DNA from: Bacteroidales bacterium
GTDB taxonomy: Bacteria; Bacteroidota; Bacteroidia; Bacteroidales; F082
Direction: 5' to 3'
DNA: 64,000 bases
Assembly: GCA_013141455.1 (NCBI GenBank)
Contig: JABFQW010000036.1
Location: forward strand, 27,811 to 91,810
The position numbers and the translations under genes were made by a program. Shown piece after piece: positions 1 to 8,620 of the stretch (the first letter of the stretch is position 1; each line of letters opens with the position of its first letter). The notes beneath the pieces were generated by a model. The model was not told the origin of the DNA. It saw nothing but the letters and a program-made list of their open reading frames with translations, and ran no database searches.

Positions 1-483
1 TGTCTTCAAATGGATGATTCCATCTTTTGATAGAAAATTCCGGTAAACATCCAAAAATTTTGGGGAGGTCAGTCGCTTGCGTTCGCGCGATTGCCGGGGT
101 TGCGGATCGGGGAAGGTGATCCAGATTTCACTTATCTCATCAGGGTCAAAGTAATGGCCGATCAATTCGATGCGTGAGCGTATGAAAGCAACATTGGGCA
201 GTGATTCTTCGTCTGCGGTTTTCAGTCCCCGCCATAACCGGGCACCTTTAACATCGATACCTATGAAATTTTTATCAGGATTGGTACGGGCCAGACCAAC
301 AGTATATTCACCTTTACCGCAACCAAGCTCAAGCACAATGGGGTTTTGGTTTTTAAAGAAATCAGTATGCCAATTTCCTTTTAAAGGGAATTCCTCTGCC
401 TGTACCTGTTCGAATGTTCGTTGAAATAAATTGCCGAATGTCTCATTTTCAACAAAATGATGGAGTTTTTTCTTTCTTCCCAC
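1..483 (-). CDS. trmB: tRNA (guanine-N7)-methyltransferase, 3' end outside window
   Basis: Partial: 161 codons are visible and the gene runs off the left edge. The family makes m7G46 in the variable loop of tRNAs using S-adenosylmethionine. Reading the minus strand, residues about 50-60 carry the SAM-binding motif VLELGCGKGEYT, followed by the acidic loop FIGIDVKGARLW and, further on, the family signature WITFPDPQPR. The N-terminus (GRKKKLHHFVENE) is typical of Bacteroidota TrmB. No ATG is available in frame, so I place the start at a GTG (481-483), 17 bases after the stop of the upstream HU/SPOR gene; this start is inferred. Same strand and close spacing suggest co-transcription. Confidence 0.9.
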   Translation of the reverse strand, partial: MGRKKKLHHFVENETFGNLFQRTFEQVQAEEFPLKGNWHTDFFKNQNPIVLELGCGKGEYTVGLARTNPDKNFIGIDVKGARLWRGLKTADEESLPNVAFIRSRIELIGHYFDPDEISEIWITFPDPQPRQSRERKRLTSPKFLDVYRNFLSKDGIIHLKT

Positions 484-500
484 AACAATAAAATTCTGAA

Positions 501-1754
501 TTACACTTTAAGGAGCCAATAATCTGACTGCTCTTCTTTACGGATAACATTGAGTCTTTCTCTGGCCTGCTCAAGATAATCGAAGCGCTCGATACTTACC
601 ATCCACAATCCCCGTTTATTTTGGCCAATATGTTCGGCTGTGAAACCTTTGGCCTGTAAATCGAGAATGAGTTTATCGGCGTTCGATTTTTCGCGAAAAG
701 CGCCTGCAATAATCAGATACTGAGGCCCCTGTGGTTTTGAAATAATCACTTCAGGTTCAGGTGTACTTACAACTACTTCCTGAGGGACTTCTTCATCTTT
801 TGTTTGTGATTGAATAGTATCGATGTCTGATGAAGAAGAAAGATAAGGTAATGAAGCTGTATCTTGTTGATAAGCCGAATCCTGTGTAATCTCAGTATTC
901 ATGGTAACTGATTCCAGATTATTATCTATCGTGTTCGTTTGTGCAATCGCTGTTTCGCTTTCAGGTGAATTACTGGCTTTTACTTTTGGCAGTATCTTTT
1001 CGAGTGGGAATTTTTCGCTATTCACAGCGATATAATCGTTTGGGCTGGAATAGAAGAATGGAACCAACCCCGCGTAGGCGTTGTAATAGCGCTGAACGAC
1101 ATGTTTGTTCATATAGGCCCAGCCGGCTCCCATCATAACGACCAGAGCACCAATAAACATCAGTTGCCTGACGTATGGATTCGGCCTTTTCGAAGCTACC
1201 ATGGTTTTGCGGTGATCCGGTCTCTTCTGATCTTTTTGTTCGGAAACCTGTGTCTTTTTCGGCGAATCAGCAGTTTCAACACTTTCGTGATTCTTTCTGA
1301 AAATCTTGTTCTCAATCTTTTCGGGTAGGCCTTCCCTCATGATAGCCGGTGAAACGAAACTGCTAAGGCCAAAGGAAGAGGCCATGAAATTCTGATTTTC
1401 ATCGGGATGAAAAACGATCTGCTTATCCTGATTATAGGCAAGACTTCCGATATTTCGGAAACTAATCCTATGCCCTTTGTTTAGCCCATCAATACATTTG
1501 TGAACAAACCGGTCAAGATTCGATTTGGCATCCTGATACGATATGTTTTCGGAACGGGCAACTAATGAGAGTAATAAACCATCGTTTGCACGAAGATGCG
1601 GATTAAACACGATTTCGCGTGAAGGGGGTTTAAACTGATGTTTGAGTGGATGGATTTGGGCGCCATGGTCCTTCGATATGAAACCACCCAAACCAGGAAT
1701 GACAACACATTCATGCTCGTAAAGTAAATCAGAAATGTAAAGCGCTATTTTCAT
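501..1754 (-). CDS. HU/CCDC81-type domain protein with membrane anchor and SPOR domain
   Basis: 417 aa. Residues 1-125 match the paired bacterial HU-CCDC81 domains of Bacteroidota (start MKIALYISDLLYEHECVVIP). Residues about 198-215 form one hydrophobic segment, and residues 345-417 form a SPOR domain (QYLIIAGAFREKSNADK). SPOR domains bind denuded peptidoglycan at division sites, so the expected topology is a cytoplasmic HU-like head, one membrane pass, a low-complexity Ser/Thr/Glu-rich periplasmic linker and a septal SPOR tail. The link to division or chromosome organisation is inference from the domains. It lies directly upstream of trmB. No truncation is visible. Confidence 0.85.
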   Translation of the reverse strand: MKIALYISDLLYEHECVVIPGLGGFISKDHGAQIHPLKHQFKPPSREIVFNPHLRANDGLLLSLVARSENISYQDAKSNLDRFVHKCIDGLNKGHRISFRNIGSLAYNQDKQIVFHPDENQNFMASSFGLSSFVSPAIMREGLPEKIENKIFRKNHESVETADSPKKTQVSEQKDQKRPDHRKTMVASKRPNPYVRQLMFIGALVVMMGAGWAYMNKHVVQRYYNAYAGLVPFFYSSPNDYIAVNSEKFPLEKILPKVKASNSPESETAIAQTNTIDNNLESVTMNTEITQDSAYQQDTASLPYLSSSSDIDTIQSQTKDEEVPQEVVVSTPEPEVIISKPQGPQYLIIAGAFREKSNADKLILDLQAKGFTAEHIGQNKRGLWMVSIERFDYLEQARERLNVIRKEEQSDYWLLKV

Positions 1755-1817
1755 TTACGTTTTGTAGTTCAATCCTGTTAAAAAATCAGGCAGCTAAGAT
1801 ACGAAGTTTACGTCTTT

Positions 1818-2558
1818 TCAGGTAAAAAGTTTCAATACTTTTTCGAGATCGGCAGGTGTGTCAATACCAACACTTTCGGTGGTCGTAATGCCGACAGCGA
1901 TTTCGATTCCGTTTTCGAGCCAGCGTAATTGTTCGAGTGATTCGGCCTTTTCGAGTGTTGAAGGAACAAGTAGGTTGATTGCTTTCAGGCTTGATGTCAG
2001 GTATCCATAAATACCAAGATGCTTATAAAAACGATGTGTTGAAAGCCATTGTGCCGGCTCAATATTACGCAGGTACGGGATGGCATGACGACTGAAATAG
2101 AGTGCCTTGCCCGAACTTGTGAAAACGACTTTGACTGTGTTCGGATTGAAAAGTTCTTCTTCTGTTTGAATCCTGAATGCCAGCGTACTTATCCCGGCAT
2201 TTTTGTTTTCGAGTAAGCTGACTACCTGGTCGATCTGCTCAGGCTGAATAAAGGGCTCGTCGCCCTGAATGTTGACAACCGCATCAAAATCAGTATTTTG
2301 TAATTTCAATGCTTCATAACATCGGTCGGTACCGCTCACATGGTCAGTACGTGTGAGTACGACATGGCCGCCAAATGATTTTACTTCATCCTGAATCCGG
2401 GTATCATCTGTTGCAACAACAACTTCATGGAGTAAAGAGGCTTTGGTTGCTTGTTCATACACCCGCCTGATCATGCTTTTACCATTGATCATGGCGAGTG
2501 GTTTGCCCGGGTAACGGGTTGATGCAAAGCGGGCAGGAATAATGCCTAATGTTTTCAT
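1818..2558 (-). CDS. kdsB: 3-deoxy-manno-octulosonate cytidylyltransferase
   Basis: 246 aa, usual length. Activates Kdo with CTP to CMP-Kdo for the lipopolysaccharide inner core in the cytoplasm. Visible signatures are the N-terminal nucleotide-binding segment IIPARFASTRYPGKPLA, the ATDDTRI strand, the metal/substrate motif NIQGDEPFI and HLGIYGY near residue 180. The gene is on the same strand as its neighbours, and its upstream gap holds short ATCAAC repeats rather than a recognisable promoter. It is direct evidence of a Gram-negative outer membrane with Kdo-containing lipid A core. Confidence 0.95.
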   Translation of the reverse strand: MKTLGIIPARFASTRYPGKPLAMINGKSMIRRVYEQATKASLLHEVVVATDDTRIQDEVKSFGGHVVLTRTDHVSGTDRCYEALKLQNTDFDAVVNIQGDEPFIQPEQIDQVVSLLENKNAGISTLAFRIQTEEELFNPNTVKVVFTSSGKALYFSRHAIPYLRNIEPAQWLSTHRFYKHLGIYGYLTSSLKAINLLVPSTLEKAESLEQLRWLENGIEIAVGITTTESVGIDTPADLEKVLKLFT

Positions 2559-2657
2559 ACGTAATAGTTCAGAGTTCGGAGTTCGGAGTTTGCAAAGCCA
2601 TAATTAAGATTCTAAAATGATGAAATCAAAATTCTTAACATTATTTTGATCAGGAAA

Positions 2658-2733
2658 CCTATAAACTTATCAACTTATCAACCCATCAACTGTCACCCTG
2701 AGCGAAGGGCATCAACTTATCAACTTATCAACC
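2658..2733. repeat. Short AACTTATC/ATCAACC tandem repeat cluster with a palindrome scrap
   Basis: The gap between kdsB and the deoxynucleoside kinase holds several copies of a ~10-base unit of the type CAACTTATCAAC, interrupted by CACCCTGAGCGAAGGGC. The interruption resembles one arm of the CTTCGACTC/CTGAGCG palindromes found at 20568 and 46269. A related cluster lies at 60245-60292. It is non-coding and of unknown function. Confidence 0.55.
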
Positions 2734-2739
2734 AGTCCC

Positions 2740-3351
2740 CTAAAACAACCCATGTAAGTTTGTGTTTACTTTCTCATTCACAAAACTCAGGTCTTCCGGT
2801 TTTTCGAGATCGATATCATCCACCTCAAAAATGAGTAGTTTCCCGATGGTATAGGTCGAAATCCAGGCTTCATAGCGTTCGTTAAGTAATTTCAGGTAAT
2901 CGATCCTGATACTGGCTTCATATTCGCGGCCACGTTTCTGAATCTGATTAACTAAGGTGGGAACCGAAGCCCTTAGGTAAATAAGCAAATCGGGAGGTTG
3001 AATAAATTTACTCATGAGTTCGAACAACGAGCTGTAATTATCGAAATCGCGTGTTGACATCAGGTTCATGGCATGAAGGTTGGGAGCGAAAATGTACGCG
3101 TCTTCATAAATGGTACGATCCTGAATAATGGTTTTACCGCTGTTTCGAATATCAATCACCTGCCGGAACCGGCTGTTCAGGAAATAGACCTGTAGATTGA
3201 AAGACCAGCGTTGCATATCTTCATAAAAACTATGCAGATAAGGATTGTTTTCAACATCCTCATAATGAGGTGTCCAATTAAATTGTTTCGATAACAATCG
3301 TGTCAGGGTTGTTTTGCCCGAACCAATGTTTCCTGCTATTGCGATATGCAT
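2740..3351 (-). CDS. Deoxynucleoside kinase (deoxyadenosine/deoxyguanosine kinase family)
   Basis: 203 aa, usual size. Salvages deoxynucleosides by 5'-phosphorylation in the cytoplasm. The P-loop GNIGSGKTTLTRLL occupies residues 7-20, the DRT/DRS-type motif IIQDRTIYEDAYIF sits near residue 75, and a lid-like Arg-rich stretch KRGREYEASI lies near residue 140. Substrate preference cannot be read from sequence. It is separated by 42 bases from the upstream GH3-type gene on the same strand. Confidence 0.85.
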   Translation of the reverse strand: MHIAIAGNIGSGKTTLTRLLSKQFNWTPHYEDVENNPYLHSFYEDMQRWSFNLQVYFLNSRFRQVIDIRNSGKTIIQDRTIYEDAYIFAPNLHAMNLMSTRDFDNYSSLFELMSKFIQPPDLLIYLRASVPTLVNQIQKRGREYEASIRIDYLKLLNERYEAWISTYTIGKLLIFEVDDIDLEKPEDLSFVNEKVNTNLHGLF

Positions 3352-3393
3352 GGTGCTTTATTTTAGGGGTGCGAATATAATAAGATTCTCAGT

Positions 3394-4917
3394 TTATTTT
3401 GCGGGATTGATAGCAGATAAAATTTGTTCCACGATGTCGCGGTTATTCGAAAGGCGCGGAACCTTATGCTGACCGCCTAATTTACCATTGATTTTTAACC
3501 ACTTATAAAATGTTCCGGATTCCATTTGCCTGATAACCGGAGGGCGAAGTATCATATTGTGGTAGCGTTTGGCTTCATAGTCCGAATTAAGCGATTTAAG
3601 TGCATTATCGAACGTTTCGGCAAAATAGTCAATATTTGGCGGAGGCGTTTCAAATTCGATCAGCCATTCATGGGCGCCCGAATCCTTTTCTGAAAGGTAG
3701 AGTGGGGCGGCAGTGTATTCTACAATATTTACCTGGCATTTGCTGCAGGCGATGGCAAGCGCTTTTTCGGCATTGTCAACAATCAGTTCTTCACCAAAGG
3801 CGTTTATGAAATTTTTTGTTCGTCCCGTGATTTTTATTCTGTATGGATTTATTGATGTGAATATCACGATATCTCCGATCAGATAACGCCACAATCCCGC
3901 GTTCGTACTGATAATAAGCGCATAGCTGTGATTTATTTCGACCCGATCGAGCTGAACTACTTTTGGTTGCTGATCATTCAGGTTCTCCACCGGTATAAAT
4001 TCATAAAAAATTCCATAATCGAGCATCAACAACAAATCTCCTGATGTTATTTGATCCTGTATCCCGAAAAATCCTTCCGATGCATTATACGTCTCCATAT
4101 AATTCATGGTTGGCGAGGGGATGAGTTGTTTGAATTGCAGACGATAGGGATCAAAATTGACACCGCCATGAAAGAAAACTTCGAGGTTAGGCCAAACTTC
4201 ACAGAGGTTTTCTTTACCGGTGAGTTCGAGCACTTTTTTTATCAATACCATTGTCCATGAGGGTACTCCCGAAATACTTGTTACATCATGATGCATGGTC
4301 TCACGTGCCATCAGATCTATTTTTTCCTCCCATTCGTCCATCAGGGCGATGGAAAGGTTTGGTGTTTTCATAAACTGTGCCCAGAAAGGTAAATTCTGTA
4401 TGATTATCGCCGATAAATCACCATCGTAATACGATTCATTGTTTACCTCGCTTATGCTGTGACTTCCACCCATCACCAGACCTTTTCCATCGAAGATCAT
4501 GGTTTCAGGGTGATTATGTACGTAAAGCGAAAGCATATCTTTACCACCCTTAAAATGGCATTCATCTAACGATGAGTTACTTACAGGAATAAACTTACTT
4601 TTGCTTGAGGTTGTGCCCGAAGATTTGGCAAACCATTTTATCTCTTCGGGCCATAATATGTTTTGTTCGCCATTTCGCAACCTGTCGATATATGGTTTCA
4701 GGTCTTCGTAGGTGCTTATCGGAACCCTTTCGTTGAATTGCCTGACGTCTTTAATGCTTTTAAAATCGTACTTCTTGCCCCATTCGGTCGTTTTTCCCAT
4801 ATAAATAAGCCGGTTAAACCATTCAGCCTGAACGTCATGCGGGTATTTTATAAACAACTCTATCTGATGAATTCTTTTGTTCATCAACCAGGATACCAAT
4901 GTATTGATTATAGCCAT
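3394..4917 (-). CDS. GH3 auxin-responsive-promoter family protein (acyl-adenylate-forming)
   Basis: 507 aa. Belongs to the family named after plant GH3 amido synthetases; it is unrelated to glycoside hydrolase family 3. These fold like firefly luciferase and activate a carboxylate as its AMP ester. The phosphate-binding loop FAKSSGTTSSKSKFIPVS lies near residues 103-120, a YNASEGFFG motif near 285, and the C-terminal sub-domain hinge RTKNFINAFGEEL near 370. The acceptor and substrate are unknown in bacteria. It sits in a housekeeping block with no biosynthetic partner that would identify the acid. Confidence 0.85.
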   Translation of the reverse strand: MAIINTLVSWLMNKRIHQIELFIKYPHDVQAEWFNRLIYMGKTTEWGKKYDFKSIKDVRQFNERVPISTYEDLKPYIDRLRNGEQNILWPEEIKWFAKSSGTTSSKSKFIPVSNSSLDECHFKGGKDMLSLYVHNHPETMIFDGKGLVMGGSHSISEVNNESYYDGDLSAIIIQNLPFWAQFMKTPNLSIALMDEWEEKIDLMARETMHHDVTSISGVPSWTMVLIKKVLELTGKENLCEVWPNLEVFFHGGVNFDPYRLQFKQLIPSPTMNYMETYNASEGFFGIQDQITSGDLLLMLDYGIFYEFIPVENLNDQQPKVVQLDRVEINHSYALIISTNAGLWRYLIGDIVIFTSINPYRIKITGRTKNFINAFGEELIVDNAEKALAIACSKCQVNIVEYTAAPLYLSEKDSGAHEWLIEFETPPPNIDYFAETFDNALKSLNSDYEAKRYHNMILRPPVIRQMESGTFYKWLKINGKLGGQHKVPRLSNNRDIVEQILSAINPAK

Positions 4918-4987
4918 AAACTTGTTGGGTACTTTTTTAGAAAAAACAAATTTACAAAATGGCGGCGTGTAATTCGAATTAATTCAG

Positions 4988-5133
4988 GAATTTTAACGCA
5001 ATGTTGTTTAGTTTAAAATTCTTACGCTGACAGGACCTACGGACGCTGTCAGGTTAACCAGACCTTTCAGCGTCAAAAGACCTGAAAGCGTCAAAAATAA
5101 ATTTACTAACTAAACAACAATGAATTTTAACGC
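4988..5133. mobile_element. MITE-like element copy 1 with 12-bp flanking direct repeats
   Basis: A 122-bp insert (5000-5121) is bounded by terminal inverted repeats. The left end is AATGTTGTTTAGTTTAAAA and the reverse complement of the right end reads ATTGTTGTTTAGTTAGTAAA. A perfect 12-bp direct repeat, GAATTTTAACGC, flanks it at 4988-4999 and 5122-5133, consistent with a target-site duplication. The interior is itself hairpin-rich (CTGACAG...CTGTCAG, and two near-inverted copies of GACCTTTCAGCGTC). It encodes nothing and lies just beyond the stop of the permease gene. A second copy with the same termini is at 46233-46375. Confidence 0.7.
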
Positions 5134-5137
5134 TCGA

Positions 5138-6214
5138 TTATTTTGGTGCTTTTAAAATCAGGTAAACACCAAGGATCGCGAAAATTATATTGGGCAGCCA
5201 GGCTGCAAAAGCGGGATGTAGATTTCCATAGGTTGCAAACACAGTTGAAAATTGCATGAATAGGATATAGGAGAAGGTGATACCAATTCCCAATCCGAGG
5301 TGCATCCCGATTCCTCCCCTAACTTTTCGGCTTGATAAAGCAACACCGATAAAAGTCAGTACGATTATGGCCACCGGTGAAGCAAGTCGTTTATGCATCT
5401 CCACCTCATATTTGACAACACTGGCGCTTCCTTTCAGGTGCTCGCTTTCGATATGGTGTCTTAGTTCCCAAAAATTCATTACCTCAAAATCCTGGCTTAT
5501 TTTATAGAGATCGGTAGGCAGCAGGTTTAGCGTAGTGTCTTTCTCTTTTCCTTTCACGATAGTTTCATGTAAACTGTCGATTTGGCGTTCTAAATAATTG
5601 ACAATACGCCATTTATGAAAGATGGAATCGAACTCAATGCGCTCTGAACTTAATTTATAGGTCATCTGCTGATTTTCGAATCGTTCCAATGTAAACTTAT
5701 AACCTGTGTTTACTTTGTTATTGAATGATTCAACATAAACAAAAACACCTTTTTCAATTTGTATGTGAATATTTTTGCCTTTATCATCAGCGAGCTTTCC
5801 CATGTATTTATTTTTGAAATCGCGACGAACCTGATCGGTGCGTGGAATAAGGAAATTGCCCAGATAAAGTGAAACTGCACCCAGGAATAAGGCTGCCATC
5901 AGATAAGGACGAAGCAAGCGTATGAAGCTTACACCACTGCTCAGGATAGCAACAATTTCAGTATTTCCTGCCATTTTTGAAGTGAAGAAAATGACCGAGA
6001 TAAAGGTGAACAGATAAACATAAAGATTGATAAAATAAGGGATGAAGTTAATGTAGTAGTCAAATACGATGGCTTTTATCGGTGCATTACTTTTCAAATA
6101 ATCTTCAATATTTTCAGAGATATCGAAAATGATCACGATGATTATAAGCAACGAAATGGCGTACACGAATGTCCCCAGGAATTTTTTAAATATGTACCAA
6201 TCAATTATTTTCAT
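5138..6214 (-). CDS. LptF/LptG-family (YjgP/YjgQ) lipopolysaccharide export permease
   Basis: 358 aa, family length. The family forms the membrane part of the LptBFG transporter that lifts LPS onto the periplasmic bridge. The start IIDWYIFKKFLGTF and three N-terminal hydrophobic segments (to about residue 120) are followed by a periplasmic beta-jellyroll-like region (about 130-270) and three C-terminal segments, with the conserved PVAIIVLTFIGVALSSRK loop before the fifth. F versus G cannot be decided here. It is downstream of tgt on the same strand, an arrangement common in Bacteroidota. Confidence 0.88.
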   Translation of the reverse strand: MKIIDWYIFKKFLGTFVYAISLLIIIVIIFDISENIEDYLKSNAPIKAIVFDYYINFIPYFINLYVYLFTFISVIFFTSKMAGNTEIVAILSSGVSFIRLLRPYLMAALFLGAVSLYLGNFLIPRTDQVRRDFKNKYMGKLADDKGKNIHIQIEKGVFVYVESFNNKVNTGYKFTLERFENQQMTYKLSSERIEFDSIFHKWRIVNYLERQIDSLHETIVKGKEKDTTLNLLPTDLYKISQDFEVMNFWELRHHIESEHLKGSASVVKYEVEMHKRLASPVAIIVLTFIGVALSSRKVRGGIGMHLGLGIGITFSYILFMQFSTVFATYGNLHPAFAAWLPNIIFAILGVYLILKAPK

Positions 6215-6278
6215 TTCGCTATATCAACCGGGTTACAATTGTTTTATTGTTTGTCATGCACTTAACCTTCATTCTTAA

Positions 6279-7409
6279 TTATCTTCGTCTGATTAATTTC
6301 GGTACCATCTGATCTTTCCATGTACTGAAATCACCTTCGATGATGTGTTTTCGTGCTTCTTTAACCAACCAAAGGTAGAATCCAAGATTATGCAGACTTG
6401 CCACCATGCTTCCCAACATTTCTTTGGCAGCGAAAAGATGGCGCAGGTATGCTTTCGAATAGTGTGAATCAACAAATACCAGTCCGTTTTCGTCTATCGG
6501 GCTAAAATCATCTTTCCACTTCTCATTTTTGATATTGATGATGCCTTCGCTCGTAAAAAGCATTCCGTTGCGTCCATTTCGTGTAGGCATAACGCAATCG
6601 AACATATCAATACCAAGTGCGATGCTCTCCAGGATATTGGCTGGTGTTCCCACACCCATCAGGTATCGTGGTTTATCCTGTGGTAAAATACCACATACCA
6701 GTTCGGTCATTTCATACATTATCTCGTGGGGCTCACCCACCGATAATCCGCCAATAGCATTGCCATCGGCGCCTTTCGATGCGACAAATTCGGCCGATTG
6801 CGCTCGGAGGTCCCTGAACGTACTTCCCTGAACGATGGGGAACAACGATTGCTGGTAACCGTATAAGGGCGTTACTTTCTGAAGGTGTTCGAAACAACGG
6901 TCCAGCCAATGATTTGTTATGGTTAGGGATTTTGCAGCATATTGATAATCACAGGGGTAGGGTGTACATTCGTCGAATGCCATGATGATATCGGCGCCGA
7001 TCGATCGTTGTATTTCCATCACGCGTTCGGGTGTGAACTTATGCCGTGATCCATCGATATGCGATTGAAAAGTGACACCTTCTTCGGTGAGCTTGCGTCT
7101 TGCACTTAATGAGTAAACCTGATATCCGCCGCTATCTGTCAAAATCGGTTTGTCCCAACCGTTAAAACGGTGCAGACCACCAGCCTGTTCAAGGATTCCG
7201 GTGCCGGGTCGCAGATAAAGGTGATAGGTGTTTCCAAGAATAATCTGGGCTTGAATATCGTTTTTCAATTCGCGCTGATGAACCGCTTTCACTGTGCCCG
7301 CCGTTCCGACAGGCATAAAAATGGGTGTTTCTATGTCGCCATGATCGGTTGTCAGTTTTCCGGCACGTGCCGAAGACCTGGCATCACGACCAATTAATTC
7401 AAAATCCAT
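6279..7409 (-). CDS. tgt: tRNA-guanine transglycosylase (queuine tRNA-ribosyltransferase)
   Basis: 376 aa, family length. Exchanges G34 of GUN-anticodon tRNAs for a queuosine precursor. The catalytic aspartates are in ILTDSGGYQVYSLS (near residue 93) and MFDCVMPTRNGRNG (near 270); the substrate pocket GGLSVGEPHE is present. Oddity: where the Escherichia coli type enzyme carries zinc ligands CxCxxC, this protein reads DENGLVFVDSHYSKAYLRHL, with none of the three cysteines. The histidine in SLHNLGF remains. A divergent promoter region separates it from the glycosyltransferase at 7484. Confidence 0.95.
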   Translation of the reverse strand: MDFELIGRDARSSARAGKLTTDHGDIETPIFMPVGTAGTVKAVHQRELKNDIQAQIILGNTYHLYLRPGTGILEQAGGLHRFNGWDKPILTDSGGYQVYSLSARRKLTEEGVTFQSHIDGSRHKFTPERVMEIQRSIGADIIMAFDECTPYPCDYQYAAKSLTITNHWLDRCFEHLQKVTPLYGYQQSLFPIVQGSTFRDLRAQSAEFVASKGADGNAIGGLSVGEPHEIMYEMTELVCGILPQDKPRYLMGVGTPANILESIALGIDMFDCVMPTRNGRNGMLFTSEGIINIKNEKWKDDFSPIDENGLVFVDSHYSKAYLRHLFAAKEMLGSMVASLHNLGFYLWLVKEARKHIIEGDFSTWKDQMVPKLIRRR

Positions 7410-7453
7410 TCAATAATTTTTCCACAAATATACGGTTTATCTTAAAGTTTGGA

Positions 7454-7461
7454 TAAATTTG
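7454..7461 (+). promoter_or_regulatory. Bacteroidota-type -7 box upstream of glycosyltransferase
   Basis: TAAATTTG matches the TAnnTTTG -7 consensus of Bacteroidota primary promoters and lies 22 bases before the TTG start at 7484. It is in the short divergent gap with tgt. Supported only by motif and position. Confidence 0.45.
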
Positions 7462-7483
7462 CCAAACCAAAAGCGATTCCACC

Positions 7484-8620
7484 TTGATCGAAACTTATAT
7501 TAAAACACTGACATATATTGTTTTAGGTATTGCAGGCTCAAGCTTGCTTATTCATTTGATATATTATTGGGCAGTTTTTGCAAGGGTATCCTTCTTTAAA
7601 AGCAAAAAGGCTGTACCAGCGCAGTCGCCCCAGGTAGCTGTTTCGATCGTAATCAGTGCCCGGAACGAATATTTGAAACTCGAACGCAATCTCCCTTTAC
7701 TTTTCGCACAAGATTATCCTGATTTTGAAGTAGTAGTGGTCAATGATTGTTCGGATGATGGTTCGGAGGAAATGTTGACGGATTATGCCCGTCGCGAGCC
7801 AAGGTTAAAGCTTGTACATATAAGGCAGAGTCTTAATTTTTTTCAGGGAAAGAAATTTCCATTGAGTATTGGCATAAAATCGGCCAAAAACGAAATATTG
7901 CTCCTTACAGATGCTGATTGTGCACCCCGGAGCAATCAGTGGATAAATTCCATGGTTGCGGCTTATCGTGAAAAAACCGAGATGGTGCTTGGTTACGGCC
8001 CTTACCAGCGGAAAGCAGGATTACTAAATCTTCTTATCCGTTTCGACACCCTTCATATCGGACTTCAATACCTTTCCTACGCACATGCAGGCGCACCGTA
8101 TATGGGTGTTGGTCGTAATATGTCGTATCGTAAGTCGTTGTTTTTGAAGAATAAAGGATTCACTTCACACTATAGCATCCCTTCGGGCGATGATGATCTT
8201 TTTGTTGCCAAAGTAGCAAATAAGAGAAATACACGCATCGTGATTCATGAAGATTCGAGGACTTATTCGGAACCTTCAAAGAATTTTTCGGCCTGGGTGC
8301 GGCAAAAACGCAGGCATTTATCAACAGGTAAATATTACAGTGCAGGAGTGAAATTTAAGTTGGGTTTGTATTATTTTACCCAGTTTTCGTTTTATGCTGC
8401 CTGTGCCGGCTTGTATTTTTTACCCATTCATTTTGTTTTTCCAACTGCCTTGCTGGCTTTCAGGCTGATCAATCAACTGATAATATTTGGCGCCGCCTCC
8501 AAAAGGCTTGGCGAAAGAAGTATCTGGTTGATTACACCCTTCGCCGAATTGTTTTTCATGTTTTTTAATCCAATTGTCGCGTTCACCAATATCTTTTCGA
8601 AACAGGTGCGATGGAAGTAA
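7484..8620 (+). CDS. Family 2 glycosyltransferase, membrane-anchored
   Basis: 378 aa. Residues about 8-30 form a membrane helix, about 48-280 a GT-A fold, and about 295-365 further hydrophobic segments. The nucleotide-sugar site shows VSIVISARNE, the VNDCSDDGS loop and the metal-binding TDADC (DxD-type). RQKRRHLSTG is the acceptor-side QxxRW-like motif. It probably transfers sugar to a lipid or growing polymer at the inner membrane; the substrate is unknown. The start is TTG at 7484, the only in-frame start before the membrane helix. The stop overlaps the sigma-factor start by 10 bases, suggesting translational coupling. Confidence 0.85.
   Translation: MIETYIKTLTYIVLGIAGSSLLIHLIYYWAVFARVSFFKSKKAVPAQSPQVAVSIVISARNEYLKLERNLPLLFAQDYPDFEVVVVNDCSDDGSEEMLTDYARREPRLKLVHIRQSLNFFQGKKFPLSIGIKSAKNEILLLTDADCAPRSNQWINSMVAAYREKTEMVLGYGPYQRKAGLLNLLIRFDTLHIGLQYLSYAHAGAPYMGVGRNMSYRKSLFLKNKGFTSHYSIPSGDDDLFVAKVANKRNTRIVIHEDSRTYSEPSKNFSAWVRQKRRHLSTGKYYSAGVKFKLGLYYFTQFSFYAACAGLYFLPIHFVFPTALLAFRLINQLIIFGAASKRLGERSIWLITPFAELFFMFFNPIVAFTNIFSKQVRWK

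Noticed and set aside
2658..2733. CRISPR or coding repeat
   Set aside because: The ~10-bp units are too short, interrupted by a palindrome scrap, and encode no sensible protein.
3394..4917. Glycoside hydrolase family 3
   Set aside because: The name GH3 here refers to the auxin-responsive acyl-adenylate family; the SSGTTSSKSK loop shows an adenylating enzyme.
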